Shown one piece after another: positions 15,228-21,358 of a stretch of 32,037 nt of DNA (its first letter is position 1; each line of letters begins with the position of its first letter). Source of the stretch: an uncultured Myxococcaceae bacterium. GTDB taxonomy: Bacteria > Myxococcota_A > Polyangia > Polyangiales > Ga0077539. The notes beneath the pieces are model-generated. The model saw nothing but the letters and a program-made list of their open reading frames with translations, searched no databases and had not been told where the DNA came from. Position numbers and translations under genes: made by a program. Location of the stretch: NCBI GenBank assembly GCA_945952225.1, contig CAMFHP010000103.1, positions 1 to 32,037 of the forward strand. Direction: 5' to 3'.

Positions 15228-16571
15228 GTGCGCAAGCTCTCCCTCTGCCTCGTGCTGCTCGCCTCGGCGTGCTCCGACCCCGACGTGGCGACTGCGCCCG
15301 ATGCGGCGGTTGACGACCGCCCGGCGCCCGATCCCGACCGCACGCCCGACGCGGACGCACCCCTCGACGGCGAGGACATCGACGCACCCGCGGACTCCCT
15401 CGACGCACCCACGGACGCCCTCGACGCGCCCGCGGACTCCCTCGACGCACCCACGGACGCCCTCGACGCGCCCACGGACGCCCTCGACGCGCCCGACGCA
15501 CGCGACGTGACCCCTCCGCGCGACGTGACCTCTTCGCCCGACGTGTCCCCTCCGCGCGACGCGCCCGCGCCCACGCCCATGACGGGACTGCTGCGCGACG
15601 GCAGCGCGCCATTGCCCTGCGCCGACCCCGCGCTGTTCAGCGCCCAGGGCGCGCGAGGCACCTACTACGCCTACTGCACGGGCATGGCGCACGTGTGGAG
15701 CACGAGCGACTGGGCGCGCTTCGACGACCTTCGCGCCTCGACGCGCTTCGACCTCACGGGCATGAGCGCGAACGGACGTCAGATGGGCTCGTGGTGGGCG
15801 CCCGATGTTGTCTACGCGCCCGACCTGCGACGCTACGTGATGTGGGTGTCGGTGCCCGATGCGAGGGCCACGCGCGACGCGTCGGGGTGGGACACGCGCT
15901 CGCTCGCCGTGCTCACCGCCGAGACGCCCACGGGGCCGTGGATCTTTCGCGGACTCGGGCTCGCGGCGACCGCCGCGGGGCAGCACTTCATCGATCCGTT
16001 TCTCTTTCGCGACCACGACGGGCGTCGCTACGTGTTCTTCAAGCGCTACGGGGGCGGCGTGTCGTCGAGCATCGTGGGCGCCGCGCTCGATGCGAACTGG
16101 CTCCACCTCGTCGCCGGAAGCCAGGTCGAGATCGTCGACGGCTTCGGCGGTCCGGGCACCTGGGAGCAGAACGTTCGCGAGAACCCCGCGGTGTACTACG
16201 ACCCCGCGACGCGGCATCACCACATGCTCTTCTCCGGCGGCCACTGGGACGACGACTCCTACGCGACGGGCCACGCCCTCAGCGCGTGCGGTCCGCTCTG
16301 CACGCGCGCGGCGAGCGGCGGATGGCACATGGTGTCGAGCGGCGACCGTGGCGTCGTGCAGGTGACGCAGGCGCGCGGCGACGCGAACTTCCGCCACGGA
16401 GGCCCCGGCGGCGCCGTGTTTCAAGACGACCGCGCGAGGTTCATCGTGTTCGCCGCCGCGGCCCGCAGCGCACGGGGAGACGCCGCGCGGTACCTCATGC
16501 GCGAGCCGATCGCGTGGCGCAACGACGCGCCCTACGTCGACCGCGCGGGGCACCGTCCCGAGGCGCCGTGA
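15228..16571 (+). CDS. GH43-like glycoside hydrolase lipoprotein with acidic tether
   Basis: The GTG start at 15228 gives 447 residues beginning VRKLSLCLVLLASAC, a lipoprotein signal with lipobox LASAC. About 85 residues of Asp/Ala/Pro/Thr-rich tether follow (units such as TDALDAP repeated five times, a 21-bp DNA period). From about residue 125 a five-bladed propeller of the GH43 type is suggested. D133 in CADPALF would be the general base, D256 in HFIDPFLF the pKa modulator and E318 in VRENPAVYYDP the acid. Family members hydrolyse arabinose- or xylose-containing glycans; the substrate here is unknown. The lipid anchor and long tether would present the enzyme at the cell surface, consistent with predatory or polymer-degrading myxobacteria (inference). 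Confidence 0.85.
   Translation: MRKLSLCLVLLASACSDPDVATAPDAAVDDRPAPDPDRTPDADAPLDGEDIDAPADSLDAPTDALDAPADSLDAPTDALDAPTDALDAPDARDVTPPRDVTSSPDVSPPRDAPAPTPMTGLLRDGSAPLPCADPALFSAQGARGTYYAYCTGMAHVWSTSDWARFDDLRASTRFDLTGMSANGRQMGSWWAPDVVYAPDLRRYVMWVSVPDARATRDASGWDTRSLAVLTAETPTGPWIFRGLGLAATAAGQHFIDPFLFRDHDGRRYVFFKRYGGGVSSSIVGAALDANWLHLVAGSQVEIVDGFGGPGTWEQNVRENPAVYYDPATRHHHMLFSGGHWDDDSYATGHALSACGPLCTRAASGGWHMVSSGDRGVVQVTQARGDANFRHGGPGGAVFQDDRARFIVFAAAARSARGDAARYLMREPIAWRNDAPYVDRAGHRPEAP
15370..15495 (+). repeat. Coding 21-bp repeat of the acidic tether
   Basis: Units close to ACGGACGCCCTCGACGCGCCC, with the variant GCGGACTCCCTCGACGCACCC, repeat about five times in frame and encode (T/A)D(A/S)LDAP. This looks like slippage or unequal-crossover expansion of the spacer between the lipid anchor and the catalytic domain. 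Confidence 0.85.
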
Positions 16572-16883
16572 GCCCGCGGGGCGCCGCCGTCACGCGCGGA
16601 GTCGAGGCTCCAGGCGACGGCGTGCGGCTTCGCGCCTCCCGCGAGCAGCAGCCCGGTCGGGCAGCCCTTCGAGCAGGCCGCCCAGCGCTGCGCGTGGAGG
16701 TCCTGCGTGTCCTTCACGTCGACATCGTGCGACGCGGGCTCCGTCTCGCAGCGCCGCCGCAATGCGGCGCACGGGCACCTTCTCGCGCCCCTCGGACTTC
16801 AAGTTCGACAGCACGGTCTGCACCACCGCCTCGCGGCTCCACGGAACCTTCGACCGGCGCGCGTTGCGGCGTGTCGACGGCAT
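16532..16883 (-). pseudogene. Possible frameshifted small gene, divergent from the flavin monooxygenase
   Basis: On the minus strand an ATG at 16883 opens a frame starting MPSTRRNARRSKVPWSREA, with strong G/C third positions as far as about 16752 (through KVPVRRIAAAL). The bias then moves to a neighbouring frame (RCETEPASHDVDVKDTQDL to KPHAVAWSLDSARDGG), ending at 16532 inside the GH43-like gene. The first part vaguely resembles the start of TetR-type regulators (REAVVQTVLSN..., RRIAAAL), which often stand divergent to flavin monooxygenases, but the second part does not. It may be a decayed gene, a sequencing frameshift, or a GC-rich artefact. Confidence 0.3.
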
Positions 16884-16973
16884 GAACCCGCATCGACCGC
16901 ACCCTCTGTGAAGAAGTGCGAACTCGTTCCGGGCGAACTTGTTCGTCACGAACGTGTTCGTTACCCGTGGGGC
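16572..16973. other. Intergenic stretch between GH43-like gene and flavin monooxygenase
   Basis: There is no intact gene here. The left three quarters hold the possible frameshifted minus-strand gene; the right end (16920-16961) holds three evenly spaced palindromes. Confidence 0.6.
16920..16964. promoter_or_regulatory. Three palindromic operator-like repeats, 15-bp period
   Basis: The motif GAACnnGTTC occurs three times: GAACTCGTTC (16920-16929), CGAACTTGTTCG (16934-16945) and ACGAACGTGTTCGT (16948-16961). The centres are exactly 15 bp apart. Read as direct repeats the units are GAACnnGTTCnnnnC starting at 16920, 16935 and 16950. The array ends 12 bp before the ATG of the Tet(X)-like monooxygenase and would sit over its promoter or leader, as expected for a repressor operator. 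The cognate regulator is not visible as an intact gene here. Confidence 0.7.
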
Positions 16974-18113
16974 ATGTTCCATGAACAGGTTCGCATCGCC
17001 ATCGTCGGCGCGGGTCTCAGCGGGCTCACGCTCGCCCGCGTGCTGCAGGTGCACGGCATCGCGTCGACGGTGTTCGAGCTCGAAGCCTCTCCCACCGCGC
17101 GGCAACAGGGAGGGCAGCTCGACATCCACCACGACACGGGTCAGGAGGCGCTGCGCGAGGCCGGGCTGTACGACGACTTTCTCGCGCTCGTGCACCGCGG
17201 CGCCGAAGCGACCCGCGTGCTCGATCCGCACAACACCCTGCTCCACGCGTCGCACGACGACGGAGCGGGCCAGCGGCCCGAGGTGGATCGCGGTCAGCTC
17301 CGCGCGTTGCTCCTCGACTCGCTGCACGACGGCACGGTGCGCTGGGGAAAGAAGCTGCTCGCGGTGACGCCCACGGGCGCAGGTCACACGCTGCACTTCG
17401 CCGACGGAAGCGCGGTGACCGCAGACCTGGTGGTGGGCGGTGACGGCGCGTGGTCCCGGCTACGCCCGCTGCTGACCGCGGTGAAGCCCGCGTACACGGG
17501 GATCAGCTTCGTGGAGGGGCGCATCCGTCAGGCAGACGAGAAGCACCCCGCGTGCGCCGCGGTGGTCGGCCGGGGCGCGCTCTTCGCGCTGGCGCCGGAC
17601 CACGGGATCCTCGGACACCGCGAGCACGACGGCAGCCTGCACCTCTACCTCGCCGTGCGCGCGCCCGAGTCGTGGCTGGGCACGATGGACTTCTCCGACG
17701 CATCCGCGGTGCGCACCACGCTGCTCGCGCGGTTCTCGTCGTGGGCGCCGGAACTCCGCGCGCTGGTGCAGCACACCGACGAAGACCTCATTCCCCGGCA
17801 CATTCACGCGCTGCCCACGGGTCATCGATGGGAGCACCGCGCCGGGGTCACGCTGCTCGGCGACGCCGCGCACCTGATGTCTCCGTTCGCGGGAGAGGGC
17901 GCGAACCTCGCGATGTTCGACGGCGCCGCGCTGGGCCTCGCGCTGGTGCGCCACGGCGACGACGTCGACGCGGCGGTGCGGGCGTACGAAGCCGCGATGT
18001 TCGACCGGAGCGAGGTCGCCGCGCGAAAGTCGGAAGCGGGCCTCGCGCTGTGCTTCGGGGCCGACGCGCCGCACGGACTGGTGGACGTGTTCGAGGGGCG
18101 GGTTGCGATGTGA
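16974..18113 (+). CDS. FAD-dependent monooxygenase, Tet(X)-like
   Basis: The protein has 379 residues, close to Tet(X) (about 388). The N-terminal FAD-binding Rossmann motif is VRIAIVGAGLSGLTLA (GxGxxG at 12-17). It is followed by FELEASPTARQQGGQLDIHH and GQEALREAGL, which correspond to the Tet(X) segment GGTLDLH...GQEAMKKAGL. Other signatures are EVDRGQLRALLLDSL, VVGGDGAWSRLR, and LLGDAAHLMSPFAGEGANLA, the second FAD/ribityl motif, nearly identical to GDAAHLMPPFAGQGVN of Tet(X). The family hydroxylates aromatic substrates using NADPH and oxygen; Tet(X) inactivates tetracyclines. Whether this one acts on tetracycline, another antibiotic or a native metabolite cannot be told. The ATG at 16974 begins the conserved fold. 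The palindrome array just upstream suggests repressor control. Confidence 0.9.
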   Translation: MFHEQVRIAIVGAGLSGLTLARVLQVHGIASTVFELEASPTARQQGGQLDIHHDTGQEALREAGLYDDFLALVHRGAEATRVLDPHNTLLHASHDDGAGQRPEVDRGQLRALLLDSLHDGTVRWGKKLLAVTPTGAGHTLHFADGSAVTADLVVGGDGAWSRLRPLLTAVKPAYTGISFVEGRIRQADEKHPACAAVVGRGALFALAPDHGILGHREHDGSLHLYLAVRAPESWLGTMDFSDASAVRTTLLARFSSWAPELRALVQHTDEDLIPRHIHALPTGHRWEHRAGVTLLGDAAHLMSPFAGEGANLAMFDGAALGLALVRHGDDVDAAVRAYEAAMFDRSEVAARKSEAGLALCFGADAPHGLVDVFEGRVAM

Positions 18114-18130
18114 GCGGGCCATCACGCGCG

Positions 18131-18193
18131 CTCGACCGCTGCCGCCCGGCGCTCGCGGGCGTGGCAACAGCGCCGTCCTCCGCGTGGGGACTG
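18131..18193 (+). repeat. Dispersed repeat, copy B
   Basis: This is the second copy of the segment at 15028-15089, just after the monooxygenase gene. Here it is non-coding: the reading frame and stop of copy A are not preserved. Confidence 0.85.
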
Positions 18194-18314
18194 TCGCTGC
18201 GTTGCGTGGCGCACGTGGCGACGCGCGAGGCCCGGAGTGCGACGACCGCGACGCCGCAAGGCAGCCCGAGGAATCTGCCCACGAGCGCGTGGGGCCTGCG
18301 ATCGCGGCTTCACG

Positions 18315-18345
18315 TTGACGGTGATCCGTCGCCGCCCGGTACGAT
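18315..18345 (+). promoter_or_regulatory. Sigma-70-like promoter of the beta-propeller gene
   Basis: TTGACG (18315-18320) and TACGAT (18340-18345) are separated by 19 bp. Initiation about 7 nt after the -10 would fall on the ATG at 18352, and no ribosome binding site is seen, so a leaderless transcript is likely. Confidence 0.45.
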
Positions 18346-18351
18346 GAGCGC

Positions 18352-19701
18352 ATGACGCGCACCACCGCGAAGAAGCCCGCCGCGAAGAAACCCGCTGCGA
18401 AGAAGCCCGCCGCGAAGAAGCCCGCTGCGAAGAGGCCCGCCGCGAAGAAGCCCGCCGCGAAGAAACCCGCCGCGAAGAAGCCCGCCGCGAAGAAGCCCGC
18501 TGCGAAGAAGCACGACAGGCTCTGGGGGCTTCCCATCCTGTGGGCGCAGGCGCTCCCGGGACAGGCCGTGGGGCTCCACGTCGACGACCACGAGGTGTGG
18601 GGCGGATGGGATTCGGGCGATGTCGTCGCCTGCGATCACGCGGGCACCGTGCTCCGTCGATGGCGCCTCCCGGCGGGGGTCGATGCGCTCGTGGCCGATG
18701 AAGCGTGGCGCTATGCGGGGTGTCGCGATGGCACGGTCTACGACCTCACCGCGCGCACGCCGCGGGCTGCGTTTGTCATCGATCCCAGCGCGCAGGTGCA
18801 GGCCGTCGAGGTGTTTCGCGGGAACCTCGTCGCGGCCGACAGCCACGGTGCCTGCACCGCGCTCGATCCCGAGCAGAACGTGCTGTGGAAGTACTCCCCG
18901 AAGCCCCGCGGAACCACGGGGTGGATGGTGCGCGCCGAGGAGTCCGGGGTGTTCCTCGGCAACTCCGCCGGGGTGCATCGCTTCACCTGGAAGGGCCGAC
19001 GACGGTGGTCGTGCGAGACCGCATGGGTCGGATACGGCTGGGCCGATGGCGAGCGTGTGCACGCCATCGTCGACGCGTACACCGTCGGCGTCTCCGTCGT
19101 GTGCGTCGACAAGGCCACGGGCTCGCTCCTCTGGACCGCGTCGTGCCGCTCCACCGCGCCGACGTATCGTCCGGCGAACGCCGCCGCGGCCTGCGCGGCC
19201 ACGCCCGACGGCGCGCGGGTCTACGGCGGAACCCGCGACACGCTCTTCTGCTTCGACGCGAAGGGACGGCTCCTCTGGGAGTCGCCCACGCGCTGCGGTG
19301 CGACGTGCTCCATGGCGCTGCGCGGCGACCGGCTCTTCGTGGTGACGCACACGGGCGTGCTCGCGTGCCTCGACGTCTCCGACGAGGCCGTGGCGCGGGC
19401 GAAGACCCGGGCGGGCAAACGGGCGGCGACGCAGAAGCTCTCCCCCATCGCGGTGTCGGCGCGCACGGTCGACGAGGTCGCCGACGCGGGCGCGGGCGTG
19501 GTGCTGGAGTGCGTCGCCGAGGGCGAGCGCCTGCGGGTCTACGTGCGCTCCCCGGGCTACCACGCGACGTGGCACTGCCAGTTTCCGAGGGACCTTCGCG
19601 AGCCCGGCGCGCGCTACGTGGTCGACGCCGTGCGCGAGGCCACGCAGGGCGGGTTCTACCGCACGCTCGGCGAGATCCGACGGCTGCGCGCTCCGTCGTG
19701 A
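18352..19701 (+). CDS. Beta-propeller protein with histone-H1-like Lys/Pro/Ala tail
   Basis: The protein has 449 residues. After MTRTTA, residues 7-52 are nine near-perfect AKKPA repeats, strongly basic and like the tails of histone H1, AlgP or other bacterial DNA-binding proteins. The rest is a repetitive beta domain of PQQ/WD type with blades such as VWGGWDSGDVVACDHAGTVL, YAGCRDGTVYDL, VFLGNSAGVHRF, VYGGTRDTLFCFDAKGRLLW and LFVVTHTGVLACLDV. No signal peptide is present, so it is probably cytoplasmic. The basic tail would bind nucleic acid or polyanions; the propeller would mediate protein contacts. No catalytic residues are recognised. The combination is unusual and no function is assigned. 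It is preceded by its own promoter and followed by sequence with possible gene remnants. Confidence 0.85.
   Translation: MTRTTAKKPAAKKPAAKKPAAKKPAAKRPAAKKPAAKKPAAKKPAAKKPAAKKHDRLWGLPILWAQALPGQAVGLHVDDHEVWGGWDSGDVVACDHAGTVLRRWRLPAGVDALVADEAWRYAGCRDGTVYDLTARTPRAAFVIDPSAQVQAVEVFRGNLVAADSHGACTALDPEQNVLWKYSPKPRGTTGWMVRAEESGVFLGNSAGVHRFTWKGRRRWSCETAWVGYGWADGERVHAIVDAYTVGVSVVCVDKATGSLLWTASCRSTAPTYRPANAAAACAATPDGARVYGGTRDTLFCFDAKGRLLWESPTRCGATCSMALRGDRLFVVTHTGVLACLDVSDEAVARAKTRAGKRAATQKLSPIAVSARTVDEVADAGAGVVLECVAEGERLRVYVRSPGYHATWHCQFPRDLREPGARYVVDAVREATQGGFYRTLGEIRRLRAPS
18366..18511 (+). repeat. Coding 15-bp repeat of the Lys-Pro-Ala tail
   Basis: Nine to ten in-frame copies of a 15-bp unit (AAGAAGCCCGCCGCG and close variants) encode KKPAA. 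One copy has AGG (Arg) and several have GCT instead of GCC, so the array is not brand new. Confidence 0.9.
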
Positions 19702-19922
19702 GTGCGGACAGCGCGTCGGGCGTTCCGGTGGCTCCAGGCAGGTCTGTACGCGCCGCGGTGGACGGCGCGCCTCGCCGAGATTCGCGCGCTCCCGACGGCC
19801 ACCACGGGCTGCTGCAGGACCGCGCCAACGTGGTGAACGCGAGCCACTCGGGCGCCGGTGCGCTGCGCGCGTCGACGCTGGGGCAGCTCAACCGCTTCCG
19901 CGGGGTGGTCTCCGGGGCGTGA
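19698..19922 (+). pseudogene. Possible small gene or frameshifted remnant after the propeller gene
   Basis: A GTG at 19698 overlaps the propeller stop (GTGA) and opens a 74-codon frame whose second half (DGHHGLLQDRANVVNASHSG to LNRFRGVVSGA) has strongly G/C third positions. The first half reads more like protein in the frame of the propeller itself, just past its stop (AFRWLQAGLYAPRWTARLAE, ending by about 19836). The two halves together resemble one ancestral reading frame broken by a frameshift near 19790. I do not recognise it. It could also be chance coding bias in GC-rich DNA. Confidence 0.25.
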
Positions 19923-20016
19923 TCGCGTCGCCGCCATGAAGGCAGCACGACCCCGATGGCAGGCGTCTCTGTCGGAGCTCAACGGCCCGCGCCCTGACGA
20001 CCCACTCCCCCGCACG

Positions 20017-20040
20017 AAGGCTATGGCGCCATAGCCTTTT
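20017..20040 (+). terminator. Perfect 22-bp palindrome followed by TTTT
   Basis: AAGGCTATGGC (20017-20027) is followed immediately by its exact reverse complement to 20038, and the T-run ends at 20040. As RNA it would fold to a strong hairpin with a U-tail, so a factor-independent terminator is the simplest reading. The T-run is short and the perfect two-fold symmetry also suits a dimeric DNA-binding protein. Confidence 0.55.
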
Positions 20041-20141
20041 CGAATGTCCCTTGTTTCATGGGCTTCAGACGAAAATCTTCCCCGGAAAATGACCCGCCCC
20101 GCGATCCCCGTGCGCCCCCGCCCTGCGCGCCGCGCACACGA

Positions 20142-20171
20142 TTGACAAACCCCCGCGCTCTTGACGAGTCT
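20142..20171 (+). promoter_or_regulatory. Possible promoter of the FIST-kinase operon
   Basis: TTGACA (20142-20147) is a perfect -35 hexamer in a GC-rich setting. With an 18-bp spacer the -10 would be GAGTCT (20166-20171), which is weak. The resulting leader of about 35 nt would contain the GGGGAGGAG ribosome binding site before the ATG at 20213. Confidence 0.35.
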
Positions 20172-20212
20172 TTCGCAGCCCCCGTGTGGCGGGTGGGGAG
20201 GAGCTTCGCGCC

Positions 20213-21355
20213 ATGGCGATCGAAGTGGCAACCGCGATCAGCGACGACATCGACCCGGTGGACGCGTGCGCGGAGGTGCTACGCAGCGCGCGCGCCTCGC
20301 TCCGGGGGCCCGTGCGGGGCGCGATCTTGTACGCGACCGCGGGCTACGACAACGGCGAGGTGCTCGGGCGCGTCGCCGACGGGCTCGGCGACGTTCCGCT
20401 CGTGGGGTGCTCGACTTCGGGGCTCATCGCGGGTGCGGGGAAACAGCTCGACGACGGCGTGCTGCTGGTGCTGATCGGCGGCGACGTGCGCTGCGCGTCC
20501 ACCGTGGTGCGCGACCTCGGCGAGCACAACGACGAGCCCGCGCGCGCGGCCGCGGCCTCGCTCCTCGAGCGCCTGCCCGACACGCGGATGCTGCTCATGC
20601 ACCCGCAGTCCATCGGCGTCGACGGCGAGGGAACAGTGCGCGGCGCACAGCGCGGAGCGCCCGGCGTGCTCGTCGTGGGCGCCAACGCGGGGGAGTTCAC
20701 CGGCGTCGACACCACCACGCAGTTTCATGGCCGCGAGGTGCTCACGCGCGCGTCGACCATGCTCGCCATCGCGGGAGACTTCACGGCCTCGGCCGGTGTC
20801 GGCGGCGGATGGCGCCCCATGGGACGGCGCTTCCGCGTCACGCGCACCGACGGACGCACGCTCCTCGCCGTCGACGGACGCCCCGTGCTCGACGTGCTGC
20901 GCGAGTACGCGAACCCCGAGGGCGCGAAGGGACCGCTCTCCGACACGCCCTACGCGGTGTATCCGCGCGAGGGCGGGATGTACCTCCTCGCCGTCGAGCG
21001 CGTCGACGTGGAGCGCGGCGGCATCGTGTTCCTGTCGCGGCTCCCGCAGGACGCGGAGATCCAGACCACGAGCGCGACCGTCGACGAGGTGCTCGATGGC
21101 GCCCGCATCTCGGTGCGCGCGGCCGCGGCAGACCATCGTGCGGCGCGCGTCGAGGCGGCGCTGGTGTTCTCGTGCACGGCGCGCAAGTGGTTCCTCGGGT
21201 CGCGGGTGGGCGAGGAGTGCGAGGCCCACCGCGCGGCCCTCGGCGACGTGCCCATCGTGGGCTTCTACGCGCACGGCGAGATCGCGCCCATCGCGGGGAG
21301 AGAGGGCGCGGTGCTGCACAACCAGACCTGTGTGACCGTGCTCCTCGGAGGCTGA
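20213..21355 (+). CDS. FIST-domain sensory protein
   Basis: The protein has 380 residues, all FIST_N followed by FIST_C. Typical segments are GAILYATAGYDNGEVLGRVADGLGDVPLVGCSTSGLI, GGWRPMGRRFRVTRTDGRTLLAVDGRPVLDVL, and the C-terminal VEAALVFSCTARKWFLGSRVGEEC through GDVPIVGFYAHGEIAPIAG to LHNQTCVTVLLGG; each is quoted only as landmarks. FIST domains are proposed to bind small ligands, possibly amino acids, and to feed signals into kinases or cyclases. No membrane segment is visible. The ATG at 20213 is chosen over an in-frame GTG at 20186 because GGGGAGGAG lies about 10 nt before it. The stop is 3 bp from the start of the histidine kinase, so the pair very likely forms one signalling unit. 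Confidence 0.93.
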   Translation: MAIEVATAISDDIDPVDACAEVLRSARASLRGPVRGAILYATAGYDNGEVLGRVADGLGDVPLVGCSTSGLIAGAGKQLDDGVLLVLIGGDVRCASTVVRDLGEHNDEPARAAAASLLERLPDTRMLLMHPQSIGVDGEGTVRGAQRGAPGVLVVGANAGEFTGVDTTTQFHGREVLTRASTMLAIAGDFTASAGVGGGWRPMGRRFRVTRTDGRTLLAVDGRPVLDVLREYANPEGAKGPLSDTPYAVYPREGGMYLLAVERVDVERGGIVFLSRLPQDAEIQTTSATVDEVLDGARISVRAAAADHRAARVEAALVFSCTARKWFLGSRVGEECEAHRAALGDVPIVGFYAHGEIAPIAGREGAVLHNQTCVTVLLGG

Positions 21356-21358
21356 GCG

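Larger units (their letters stand above)
19702..20212. other. Intergenic stretch before the FIST gene
   Basis: It holds the possible remnant (to 19922), a perfect 22-bp palindrome with a short T-run (20017-20040), an unusually AT-rich patch at about 20031-20095, and a TTGACA hexamer at 20142-20147. No other gene is seen. Confidence 0.6.

Noticed and set aside
16920-16961. LexA (SOS) boxes
   Set aside because: The arms GAAC and GTTC are as in Gram-positive LexA boxes, but the spacer is 2 bp instead of 4 and the gene is not an SOS gene.
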